Source: Torulaspora globosa (taxonomy: Eukaryota; Ascomycota; Saccharomycetes; Saccharomycetales; Saccharomycetaceae). From it: a stretch of DNA of 64,000 nt. The DNA lies in NCBI RefSeq assembly GCF_014133895.1, contig NC_050728.1:186001-250000 (forward strand), in the 5' to 3' direction. The notes under the pieces were generated by a model that worked only from the letters and a program-made list of their open reading frames with translations, did no database searches and was not told the DNA's origin. A program made the position numbers and the translations under genes. Shown here one piece after another: positions 49,120 through 58,250 of this stretch. Position 1 is the stretch's first letter; every line of letters starts with the position of its first letter.

Positions 49120-50182
49120 TTTTGGATAATCTTGTGTCCGTCTGATTTCCTTTACGTTACTCCTCCTTGATACTCACACTATCAATACAGAAATTAGAGG
49201 TGCAGAGTACAGTCGAGAAGAATAATTTGGCAAATAAACTTGGCAAAAAATCAACAGAAGACTACAATCCCGTACTACTCTCAGAAATTTTCTCTTGAAA
49301 GACAAATAAATACGATTGTATCCTTGTCTCCCAATTCCAGGAAATTTCTACTGTCTATGGATACTATTAGCACGGCACAAAATTGTATACTTCTCTAGTC
49401 TGCACAGAACTAGTAGCCTAGCACAAATGACTTTACTTCTAACTTGTACACAAAAGTACGCTATGGCACTTAAATAATGTTATTAATGATATGCTTGCGA
49501 GGAGGAAAGTTTTTTTGGTTTTTCTTTGCTCCTTATATACCCAAAAAAAAAAAAAAAGAAAATCCGAAAAGGCCCCCAAATTCCAGTTACCCGCTTGAGA
49601 GAGGGTAAGATAATGAACTTTAGAATGTAAATAAAGCATTTAGTGGCCAATTATTATACACAAAAGATCTATTATGGGTTCGCTGTTGCAACCGCTGTTA
49701 CTCTTATTGGTATGGCAAATGATACCGGACAGCTCTCCGTGGGCATGGTTCTGATAAGCATGGATTAGGGACCTAAACTCGGCATTTTTGTGTAACGTTG
49801 CAATGGGCGGCTATTTTTCATATAGTCAATTTTTTTGGTTGCGAATTAACCTATGATAAAATGACTTAATGGATGATTAATTAAGCAGCCTGATTTATTT
49901 CGATGAGCGAAGATTTTTTGGTTTTGTCTGGAGAGTGGGACGCAAAATCTGCTAAGCAGTTCACCAATAGAATAACATTGCTCATAGTTCAAATGCCAGG
50001 ACTAGATCATATAGACAAGGAACTCAGTCCTTGTGAAGAGATGCTCAAATTCTATCTCCTGTTGAGTTTGACAATTTGTCACGTGACGTTCGCTTTATCT
50101 CAAGCTGTTGGAAGAACCGGATAACAAACTGCAGCTGGTTTCAAGATGGCCCTGTGCGATCTTGCCATGACATTGATTTGCT
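49120..50182. promoter_or_regulatory. Divergent NRD1/RAD50 intergenic region
   Basis: This 1063-bp region holds the NRD1 leader with Nrd1/Nab3-type motifs (49152-49302 on the minus strand). It also has a T-rich tract followed by TATATA and a 15-base A run (49510-49557), and a CACGTG palindrome at 50080-50085 upstream of RAD50. No gene is recognised. An open frame of 73 codons at 49903-50124 shows no motif. Confidence 0.55.
50080..50085. promoter_or_regulatory. CACGTG site upstream of RAD50
   Basis: GTCACGTGAC at 50078-50087 is a perfect Cbf1-type palindrome, 95 bp before the RAD50 ATG. A regulatory role is inferred. Confidence 0.5.
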
Positions 50183-53100
50183 ATGAGTGCTATTTACAAG
50201 CTCTCGATTCAAGGGATCCGCTCCTTCGACTCAAATGACAGGGAGACAATCGAATTTGGTAAACCGCTTACGCTTATCGTAGGTGCCAACGGTTCAGGCA
50301 AAACAACGATTATCGAATGTTTGAAATACGCTACTTCCGGTGATTTGCCTCCAAACAGCAAGGGGGGTGCCTTTGTGCACGATCCCAAGATTACTGGTGA
50401 AAAGGACATTAGAGCTCAGGTGAAGTTGGCCTTCACGAGTGCCAACAACTTAAACATGATAGTTACACGAAATATCCAGTTACTCGTGAAAAAGACAACG
50501 ACTACTTTTAAAACACTCGAAGGCCAATTAGTTATAGTAAATGGTAATGGCAATAGAAACACTTTGAGTACCCGTTCTGTTGAGCTCGATACACAGGTGC
50601 CGCTATATCTGGGGGTGCCAAAAGCGATCTTGGACTATGTGATCTTCTGCCATCAGGAGGATAGTCTATGGCCATTGAGTGAGCCCGCTAATTTGAAGAA
50701 GAAATTTGATGAGATTTTTCAGGCCATGAAGTTCACGAAGGCTCTGGATAATTTGAAGGGAATCAAGAAAGACATGTCCATTGACATAAGATTGCTGAAG
50801 CAATCGGTTGAACATCTGCGAGTTGATCGAGATAGATCTAAGATGACTGAAGTCAATATCAACCAACTGGAAGCAAAAGTAGACGCCTATAAAGCGGAGG
50901 TTAAAGAAATAGAAAACCAATTAGTTGATATCACTGAGCAATCAGATCATCTCTTCAAATCCAATCAAGATTTTCAAAAAATCCTATCTAGAGTTGAGAA
51001 CTTGAAGAACAACCGCGAATCTCTCAGTCAGCAAATCAAAAGGCTGTCAAATGCAGTTGATATCATTGATTTGCCTAGAAAAGAAGTGGAACAGCTGCTG
51101 AAGAGCTTCGCTAGCACTTTGAAGGTGAAAGAGATGGAAATGAAACATCTGGAAGAGGAAACGAAACAAATGAAGGAACGCGTCTCAAAACTACAGGCAG
51201 AGTGCAATGGACTGATGATAAGACAGGGAGAATTGACAGCAGCGTGCGACCTCAATGAGAAACGTAAAGATAGACTAAGGCAAAAGGGACAAGAGGTGAT
51301 CGCTTTGTACAAGCTGACTGTGAACGATCAATGTTCCAGCGATGTTATTTTGTCGAAATTGAAATCTGTTAGAGATAAGCTGAGGTTACAATCTGAAGAG
51401 ATAGAAGAGGTTGCCAATCGGGAAATTGAAGCTTTAGAACGGGAATTAAATGGCATAAGGCGGAGTGCGATTGTAAGGAATGAGAGGCTGGAGTATGGTA
51501 AGCAGGATAGAGATAAGATATCCCGTGAAATAGATCGCTTACAGAAAGAATTAGCAGCTCTTGATATATCAGGGGAGGATTTGGAAACAGAGAGGGCTTC
51601 TCTTAATAGGTTTACGGAAAAACTGAAAGAGTGGGAAAAAGTGGACGTCGTAGGAGCTCTAAATAAACAGATAAAGGAGAAAAATGATCAAATGGTTATT
51701 TTGGAAAATGAGTTGGACACGTTACAGACAAGAATCTCGAGAACCAATGATCAGGCGGACCTGTACGCCAGGTTATCTATCGTCAAACAATCGCTTCAAG
51801 ACAAATTCGAGGAAATGAATAAGAAAATACAGACTCTTGAAGATGATCCAATGACCCACAGGTGGCAATTGAAATATGGACCCGATCTTGATATTGAGTT
51901 TAAAAGGAAGTACATTGATGTTCAGAAGGAAACAAGTGGCAAGAGACAGCTGCTACAAGATCTGGATAAAAAATACACTGAGGCTGCATTAAACCTAAAT
52001 AATACTGAATCTGAGCTTGCCAAGAATAGAAAGTTGAAAGAGAACTTGCTTGCCAAATTGCAAAAAGCATTACCCGAGGATTGTCCTATTGAAGATTACG
52101 ATGAAGTTGTTGCAGAAAGTGAGTCATCATACAGAATTGCTCTGGAGAATTTAAAAATGCATCAGACGACAATAGAGTTTAATAAAAGAGCTTTAGAGGT
52201 TGCAGAGAAAGAAAGGTCCTGCTACTTGTGTTCGAGAAAGTTTGAAAATGAGAAGTTCGCGAGCGGTTTATTGGAAAAATTGAGGACTAGAACGGATAGT
52301 AGGTTTGAGGATACACTTAAAGAAACCGTTTCCAATGAAAAAGAGTACTTGGATACATTGAGGGGTTTGAAGGAAGATATTCTTTCTTTGCAGAGTGCTA
52401 AATCTAGGATAGCAGATTTGTCTGAAGCCAAAAGCAATCTTCGGGAAGAGGTGAAGCGACTCAAAATTGACAGAGACCAATGTGAAGTCGAATTAAAAAA
52501 AGTGGAAGAAGATAGAAGTCATGCCGAGCAAATTTTGCGCCCTATAGTTGATTACATCATCAGAAGTGTAAAAGAGGTTAAGCAATTAGAAGACCAAAAC
52601 AAAACTATAACGGATGAACTTGCATTATATGGGACATCTGAGGATGGTGTTCGAACTGTGGAGGAACTTCAAACACTGCAACGAAGCAAAAATGATCTTC
52701 TACGGTCGTGCAGGAAGGAGATAAATTATTTGCAAGAAGAAAAACAGAACAAATTAGGAGAATATACTAGGCTGTCATCCGTCATCAAGGAAAGAGGTTC
52801 TAAAGTTACTGAACTTGAAAAACAGTTAATGTTAAAAGAAAATATCACAGCAGACATAAACAGCAAAAGCGAGCAACTAAATGACCTTGAATCAACAATC
52901 GAATCTCTCGGCAAGGAAGTAGATGCGCAAAATGAGAAAATGAAACATTCTGAAACGCAATTGACTAAAAGAAAGAAAACTTTTGCTGAAGAACATGCTG
53001 CTTCGCAAAACTCTTGTAAAGCTATCGATGGACATATTAATGAACTATCGAAATTGAAAACAGACGTTGATAGTTTTGCGCTAGATGGCCCTCAGGAACT

Positions 53101-54100
53101 TGAGTCCTGTACGAAGCAATTGGAAGAGCGTCAACGGGAGGTCAGAAGCTTGAGTGAAGCCATTGAAAGGGAATCTGAGGGCTTAATGAAACAAGCACAA
53201 AGAGTAAAAGATTCCAATAATGAAAAAAGAAATCTGGAACAGAACCTTGAGTTAATTAATCTCAAGGAGTCATTAAGTTCAATCGAAAAAGAGATCAACG
53301 ACCTTGATGTGCAAAACGCTGAGGCTGAGCGCGACAAGTATCAGCAGGAGTCTCTTCGTCTCAGAAATCTATACGAGAAATTGAGTTCAGAGAATGCGGG
53401 AAAGCTTGGTGAGATAAAGCAACTTCAAAATCAAATTGAGGCTTTCGCTCGACAATTGCAAACGGATTATAAAGATGTGGAGAATGATTACCACAAGAAG
53501 TGGGTAGAGCTGCAGACGAGAACTTTTGTTGCTGACGATATTGACACATACTCGAAGGCTCTGGATAGTGCCATTATGAGGTATCATGGACTTAAAATGC
53601 AAGATATTAACAGAATTATAGACGAGCTTTGGAAGCGAACCTACAGTGGTACTGATGTGGACTCAATCCGAATTCGTTCGGACGAGGTCGGCAGTAGCGT
53701 GAAAGGTAAGTCATATAACTATCGGGTTGTTATGTACAAACAAGATGCGGAATTGGATATGCGCGGCAGATGCTCAGCTGGCCAAAAAGTTCTTGCTTCC
53801 ATCATCATTAGACTGGCACTGTCGGAGACCTTTGGGGTCAATTGCGGCGTCATAGCGCTGGATGAACCTACCACAAACCTTGATGAGGAGAACATAGAAA
53901 GCCTTGCAAAGTCGCTCAGCAATATCATTGAAATGAGAAGACATCAGAAAAACTTCCAGCTTATCGTTATCACGCATGATGAACAGTTTTTAAATCATAT
54001 GAACGCATCTGAATTCACCGACCATTTCTTTAGGGTAAAGAGGGATGATAGGCAGAAATCGCAAATTGAGTGGGTTGACATAAGCAGAGTTAGTGACTAG
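50183..54100 (+). CDS. RAD50: MRX complex SMC-like ATPase Rad50
   Basis: Rad50 is the ATPase of the Mre11-Rad50-Xrs2 complex, which holds and processes DNA double-strand breaks and acts in telomere maintenance and Tel1 signalling. The 1305-residue product (1312 in S. cerevisiae) has an N-terminal Walker A motif GANGSGKTT near residues 34-42 and the Q-loop FCHQEDSLWPL. About 900 residues of heptad-rich coiled coil are broken by the zinc hook CYLC (Cys680 and Cys683). The C-terminal lobe carries the signature RCSAGQKVLASI, Walker B VIALDEPTTNLD, and the H-loop VITHDEQF. All catalytic motifs are intact. Confidence 0.98.
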   Translation: MSAIYKLSIQGIRSFDSNDRETIEFGKPLTLIVGANGSGKTTIIECLKYATSGDLPPNSKGGAFVHDPKITGEKDIRAQVKLAFTSANNLNMIVTRNIQLLVKKTTTTFKTLEGQLVIVNGNGNRNTLSTRSVELDTQVPLYLGVPKAILDYVIFCHQEDSLWPLSEPANLKKKFDEIFQAMKFTKALDNLKGIKKDMSIDIRLLKQSVEHLRVDRDRSKMTEVNINQLEAKVDAYKAEVKEIENQLVDITEQSDHLFKSNQDFQKILSRVENLKNNRESLSQQIKRLSNAVDIIDLPRKEVEQLLKSFASTLKVKEMEMKHLEEETKQMKERVSKLQAECNGLMIRQGELTAACDLNEKRKDRLRQKGQEVIALYKLTVNDQCSSDVILSKLKSVRDKLRLQSEEIEEVANREIEALERELNGIRRSAIVRNERLEYGKQDRDKISREIDRLQKELAALDISGEDLETERASLNRFTEKLKEWEKVDVVGALNKQIKEKNDQMVILENELDTLQTRISRTNDQADLYARLSIVKQSLQDKFEEMNKKIQTLEDDPMTHRWQLKYGPDLDIEFKRKYIDVQKETSGKRQLLQDLDKKYTEAALNLNNTESELAKNRKLKENLLAKLQKALPEDCPIEDYDEVVAESESSYRIALENLKMHQTTIEFNKRALEVAEKERSCYLCSRKFENEKFASGLLEKLRTRTDSRFEDTLKETVSNEKEYLDTLRGLKEDILSLQSAKSRIADLSEAKSNLREEVKRLKIDRDQCEVELKKVEEDRSHAEQILRPIVDYIIRSVKEVKQLEDQNKTITDELALYGTSEDGVRTVEELQTLQRSKNDLLRSCRKEINYLQEEKQNKLGEYTRLSSVIKERGSKVTELEKQLMLKENITADINSKSEQLNDLESTIESLGKEVDAQNEKMKHSETQLTKRKKTFAEEHAASQNSCKAIDGHINELSKLKTDVDSFALDGPQELESCTKQLEERQREVRSLSEAIERESEGLMKQAQRVKDSNNEKRNLEQNLELINLKESLSSIEKEINDLDVQNAEAERDKYQQESLRLRNLYEKLSSENAGKLGEIKQLQNQIEAFARQLQTDYKDVENDYHKKWVELQTRTFVADDIDTYSKALDSAIMRYHGLKMQDINRIIDELWKRTYSGTDVDSIRIRSDEVGSSVKGKSYNYRVVMYKQDAELDMRGRCSAGQKVLASIIIRLALSETFGVNCGVIALDEPTTNLDEENIESLAKSLSNIIEMRRHQKNFQLIVITHDEQFLNHMNASEFTDHFFRVKRDDRQKSQIEWVDISRVSD

Positions 54101-54117
54101 ACTTTATTCTTCATTTA

Positions 54118-55632
54118 AGTGCACTGTAACACGAAGGTCCAATAGCTTTGTCAACTGTTTGTCGCTATCGAATCTATTGCCTCGCCATGTGCAGATGGAT
54201 CTCATACTTGGTTTCAAGCAGCTTCAAGACGCATTCATCTTGAACGTCTGTAGTAAAGTTTTCGTCACCTTTGTTGATTCCCTTTTCCTCTGTTATTTCA
54301 ATCTGTGGTTTATTTAGCATGACATATCTACCGAACAGGAATCTCTGGTCACACCACTGAGGTCTGCATCAGTTGTTGGAAGCTTGATAGGTATTTGTTG
54401 ATGTGGTAGATGAGATTGAGAAGTCCCGTTTTTTTCAACTGGCTAGCACAGATTCTAAGTTCTACTGTCTCCATCTCCTCATTGTTTCTATTCAACACCG
54501 ACACCATATATTAGATCTCAAAAGCTAGAAATTCCAGGATATTTCCAGGCATTGCGGGGTTAGCATAGGGCGTTCCATTCCCCTGAGGATCTGCGCAGAA
54601 TAATAACATTTGTTTGGTGTCCATGTGGATCAAGCATCCCGATTTCTTCTCAATCTCAATAATTTTCTAGGAGAGATGGCCAATCTCGTTTGGAAGCAGA
54701 AGAAGAAGCAGGATGAGTCTGTAGAGGATATCCTGTTAGGCGCCCAATATACAGCTGCTCCCTCATAAAGGCTCAACGTATTATATTAAACGGATCACAT
54801 ACATCTGGTATCGTATCTTGCATTTAGAAGCTAGTAGAAAACATGTAGAAGTTCCTGCAACTATGGATAAAGATCACAATCAAACTGAGTGAGTATATGA
54901 CTTGAATCACAATCTATGCAGCTCGCAATCTTGTCAGGGTTCTCCTGGAGCTTTGGTCATTTTCAGGCTCCGGTCCAATGATAATGTTAGGAGGTAGTTG
55001 ATGACATCTTCTATAGAAACTGCCACTCTAACCGTATAGTTTTCCATCACGACCAACTCCGTTGGCGTTGAGCTTATTAATAAGTTTACTAAAATCCCAA
55101 CCGTACCTTTTGGTTATTTGATATGCGATAGAGCGACGAAGGTCCATGTCTATGATGTTTTAATCGGCCTTCTGCTCTTAACTGATTGTTCAGTTGTATG
55201 ATTTTAGGAATAGTCATCGCATAAACAAAACGGTGTCCCATGAAGTCCCTAAAATTCTGATTGGGTGTCTCACTTAAAAGTTGGCATCCTTTCTTAGAAG
55301 TTGAATCCATCCAAATACAACATTCTGCCTCTTCTGACTTCTGAGCCCACCAAAGGGCAGTAGACTGTCTCCAACCTTAGCGAAAATCGCTAGTGAGCAG
55401 GTTGCCGATACTGCATATGACTTTTATCGTATTGCTCTATCTGTAGTCTAGCAAAACAATCCTCAATAGCAGCCATTATTCCATCTGTACTCTGCGGGTG
55501 TGCTGAAGGTAGCAATAGCGGAGTTCATTTCTTCACGTTTCCAAGTTCACGATCATCATCCTGGTTGTAGATATCTATTCTCACTGCAGAATTTGCAAGA
55601 TCTATCCCAATGCCTGCTCTTACCTTTGCCAT
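54118..55632 (-). pseudogene. MPA43: Decayed MPA43-type FGGY carbohydrate kinase gene
   Basis: No intact ORF crosses this region, but the minus strand holds ordered remnants of an FGGY kinase. The start at 55632 gives MAKVRAGIGIDLANSAVRI, the N-terminal phosphate-binding motif; a TGA at 55527-55525 ends it after 35 codons. The frame then continues with STDGIMAAIEDCF. Later pieces lie in other frames: VSATCSLAIFA from 55411, IWMDSTSKKGC from 55316, MGHRFVYAMTIPKIIQLNN, the family signature VAGTSTCF at 54861-54838, THPASSSASKRDW, GNGTPYANPAMPG near 54582-54544, and a C-terminal LLETKYEIHLHMARQ near 54220. These need at least four frameshifts and several stops. S. cerevisiae has MPA43 at exactly this place between RAD50 and RPA49, on this strand. 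MPA43 is a sugar kinase family member of poorly defined role. The family is clear; orthology rests on synteny. Confidence 0.9.
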
Positions 55633-55725
55633 CAAGATCTTTCTTTACAGCGTATTTCCTTGGTTAAGGTAGGAAGTTAAAGGTCGAAGACGTAGAGAGT
55701 CAAAACTAGTTCCTATGTAAGAAAG

Positions 55726-56958
55726 TTATCGAGCAGCTCTGCCTCTTCTCGTCATCTGTGGCAACTTGAAGGGAACTTTGAGCGTGGCGATCTTATATGT
55801 GGAAGCTGAGCTCTTTGGAATACCGAAGGCCTCGGCTTGTGCAACAGTGGCTCCTTTAACAGTGGCACCGACTACTCGGAATAAGTTTACAATCTTGGAC
55901 GGTTTCAAAGCCAGCTCCTTGGCTAGTGGTGAGACCTGAACGATGAAATTGTTTAGATGCATTATGATGATTAGAATGTAACAGAGTAGCTTGTCTTCGT
56001 TTTGGGGATCGATAACGAACGATCTGTCCTTCGATCTTCCCACTTGACTGGCTTTGCTGACAGTGAATCTCTCAAGCACCCCATCCAAAAGCATTTCCGG
56101 TGGGAAATTCAGTTTTTCCAGCAGCTTTGTCTTGTTGTTGACTCTTCTGTTCTCGTACACTCCCAGAAGGAGGGACAGATAGTAAAGCAGCTGTAGTTTG
56201 GTCGACTGCGTAACCTGTGTCAAAGTTGGCAGCTTCTCGCTAACATATTGTGACTTCGAGTAAGGCAACATTTCCAATCTTTTCTCGTGGTCATTCTCTT
56301 TGAAGAACGCACCCACGCGAATGAACTGCATCTCTCTTTTCGGTATTATATTCTCAATTGGATAGATTTGTTCAACATCGGTGGCATCGACGTTGGCAAC
56401 GGGAGTTGGTCTATCCAAAGTGATCTTGTCCTCCAACTCTTGTCTCGTTGGAAGACCTTTTGCAGCGGATCTAACAGAATCCACAATATCAATAGCGGAA
56501 TCGACTAATTTATCTGAGTCGACACGATTTCTTTCTAGATCAGCAATGGCCTTCTTTGCCTTTTTGGTACCGAACGCTTCACCTAACGCATTCCTCAACG
56601 CAGAGTTTTTGATATTCGACTCACTCTTGATTCTTGGACCCGACAGACTCTTGCAGCTTTTGGAGATCACTTTTGAATCGATGAGTGGAGCCTTGTAAAG
56701 CCGAATCGCCTTCTTGTTTGGGTTATACACCCCAACAACATACTGATTGGATAAAGAAACGCTTCCGTCACCTTCATATTCTAATCTATCGTTTTCCCCG
56801 TGCAGTACAAAGGCATCTTTGGAACCTTTTTTCTTGTAAAGTTCGAAAGTAGTCTCTTTTGGTACCCGTACTCCCTTGAAAAAACTTCCTACAACAACAC
56901 TGGGGTGATCCTGGTACTCTTCTATTTCTACCTCGGTGAAATTCCTCTTAGAGCCCAT
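55726..56958 (-). CDS. RPA49: RNA polymerase I subunit Rpa49 (A49)
   Basis: Rpa49 with Rpa34 forms the TFIIF/TFIIE-like heterodimer of RNA polymerase I, helping initiation, elongation and polymerase recycling on rDNA. The 410-residue product (415 in S. cerevisiae) has the N-terminal dimerisation domain (about 1-110; VVVGSFFKGVRVPKETTFELY). A linker with KTKLLEKLNF-type helices follows, and a C-terminal tandem winged-helix domain that binds DNA (about 185-400). It ends basic (MTRRGRAAR). The promoter carries adjacent perfect PAC and RRPE elements, the usual control of RNA polymerase I and ribosome-biogenesis genes. Confidence 0.96.
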   Translation of the reverse strand: MGSKRNFTEVEIEEYQDHPSVVVGSFFKGVRVPKETTFELYKKKGSKDAFVLHGENDRLEYEGDGSVSLSNQYVVGVYNPNKKAIRLYKAPLIDSKVISKSCKSLSGPRIKSESNIKNSALRNALGEAFGTKKAKKAIADLERNRVDSDKLVDSAIDIVDSVRSAAKGLPTRQELEDKITLDRPTPVANVDATDVEQIYPIENIIPKREMQFIRVGAFFKENDHEKRLEMLPYSKSQYVSEKLPTLTQVTQSTKLQLLYYLSLLLGVYENRRVNNKTKLLEKLNFPPEMLLDGVLERFTVSKASQVGRSKDRSFVIDPQNEDKLLCYILIIIMHLNNFIVQVSPLAKELALKPSKIVNLFRVVGATVKGATVAQAEAFGIPKSSASTYKIATLKVPFKLPQMTRRGRAAR

Positions 56959-57017
56959 TATAGCGAGATATTCAACCGTTTCTTCCCTCTGGTAGTATCT
57001 TGATTCCTAGTTAATGT

Positions 57018-57027
57018 AGCTCATCGC
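57018..57027 (-). promoter_or_regulatory. PAC element of RPA49
   Basis: The minus strand reads GCGATGAGCT, an exact match to the PAC consensus bound by Dot6/Tod6. It lies 60 bp upstream of the RPA49 ATG, three bases from an RRPE. Confidence 0.75.
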
Positions 57028-57029
57028 AG

Positions 57030-57040
57030 AAAATTTTTCA
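57030..57040 (-). promoter_or_regulatory. RRPE element of RPA49
   Basis: The minus strand reads TGAAAAATTTT, the exact RRPE bound by Stb3, immediately upstream of the PAC element. The PAC-RRPE pair at 60-82 bp from the ATG is characteristic of yeast ribosome-biogenesis promoters. Confidence 0.75.
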
Positions 57041-57552
57041 AAATCGACTTAAATTATTCTAAGAAAAACGGCAGCAGTAAAGAATGAAACAAGATTCTCT
57101 ACAATTACGATCCTAATGGGTCTCAAAATGGCCGATCTGCTGGGAACTGGGAGTACCTTATAAAGCGAGCAGTCTATGAGTCAAGATCTTGCTTGTAGCG
57201 GTAGAAAATCATTAGTTTCTGAAAACAAATATTCTCTTTGCAATTACAGATACAGGAGGGGCTTGAGGTAATACTTTGCTAGTAGGCTTGCATGCGAGTG
57301 TTGTAGACATGCTTTTTACGCCTTTTTCGTTTGTCATCTTCATTAGAACTTGCGAATCGTTCGTAATTTCAACTAAACATTAAAAGAGCGTTCTGTTCAT
57401 AGATCCAGAGGAAAAACGATAGAATCGCTGGCGGGAAGCTGGTATTCGGGACGGGCTTGTTAGTGTAGAAGATGCAAGGATGTTACAAACCTGGTCGATT
57501 CGACGCTCAGCAGTATATATGAAGTATTCGAGTTGAACTGAAGAGATGTAGG

Positions 57553-57621
57553 AAAACCTGGTTAGGAGTTGTGGCTGTTACGCTAGCAGCCGCCAACGGT
57601 AAAGCACAAACTCCAGGTTTT
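57553..57621. other. Imperfect hairpin, possible structured RNA
   Basis: AAAACCTGG (57553-57561) is the reverse complement of CCAGGTTTT (57613-57621). Inside it GGAGTTGTG (57565-57573) pairs with CACAAACTCC (57605-57614) with one bulge, and GGCTG/CAGCC (57573-57577, 57587-57591) caps a 9-nt loop. The arms share a few bases, so two pairings compete. On the minus strand an ACA triplet follows the stem by three bases, as in H/ACA RNAs, but a second hairpin and H box are not convincing. Confidence 0.35.
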
Positions 57622-57756
57622 GAGTCGTAAGTTGATCATCTTATGTTATGTTCTCGCGCTGGACGGTACTGTACAGTTTGATCTATCATCCAATGGTGAT
57701 ATCTTGCTAAGTCGATAGATATAGATAATGGATAAAATTCGGGTGGCCGACCAGCG

Positions 57757-58242
57757 ATGGCAAGCTCGCATTATGAAGTTCTTGGGTTGAGCTGTGACTC
57801 TAGCTTGGGCTGCATTAAAAAAGCATATAAAGAGAGACTTCTCAGTAGCCATCCTGATAAAACCCGCAATGATTCTTCTAGCGTTGAGGTGAATAAAATC
57901 CAAGAGGCCTACAAAGTACTTAGCAACCCAGAGTTACGTGAGATTTACGACAAATCATTGAAAGATGATCAAAAAAAGCAAGGGCTCCATAGCAGCGGCG
58001 ATGGGCTCGACGAATATTCTTTAGACGAGTTTTGCTTTAATCCGGCGATCTGCGAGTATTGTATGGATTGTCCCCGTTGTCATGGTAAGGATGGTTTCCA
58101 TTTCAGTGAGGGAACGCTAGAGGAACATTGTCAGGAAAGAGCAAGCGGCGGGTTCCTAGTGCTTGCCCAATGTTCTGCTTGCAGTCTGTGGCTCAAAGTT
58201 AATTTTGATCTTGCCGAAGAGTATGAACAGGCTGATGTATGA
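57757..58242 (+). CDS. JJJ3: Diphthamide biosynthesis J-protein Jjj3 (Dph4)
   Basis: Jjj3/Dph4 takes part in the first step of diphthamide synthesis on elongation factor 2, with Dph1-Dph3. The 161-residue product (172 in S. cerevisiae) has an N-terminal J-domain (about 4-70) with HPD at residues 32-34. It is followed by a CSL zinc-binding domain with the Cys-rich CEYCMDCPRC and a C-terminal CSACSLWLKVNFD. Its stop codon is 8 bp from the convergent lipase-like gene. The pair JJJ3/YJR098C is conserved with S. cerevisiae (YJR097W-YJR098C). Confidence 0.94.
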   Translation: MASSHYEVLGLSCDSSLGCIKKAYKERLLSSHPDKTRNDSSSVEVNKIQEAYKVLSNPELREIYDKSLKDDQKKQGLHSSGDGLDEYSLDEFCFNPAICEYCMDCPRCHGKDGFHFSEGTLEEHCQERASGGFLVLAQCSACSLWLKVNFDLAEEYEQADV

Positions 58243-58250
58243 TATAGTGC

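Larger units (their letters stand above)
56959..57756. other. Divergent RPA49/JJJ3 intergenic region
   Basis: This ~800-bp region contains the PAC/RRPE pair close to RPA49, a TATATAT run near 57514, and a compact hairpin at 57553-57621. About 500 bp in the middle are unassigned. No ORF with a recognisable product is present. Confidence 0.6.

Noticed and set aside
49903..50124. 73-codon frame upstream of RAD50
   Set aside because: Covers the CACGTG site and promoter-proximal sequence, with no recognisable similarity.
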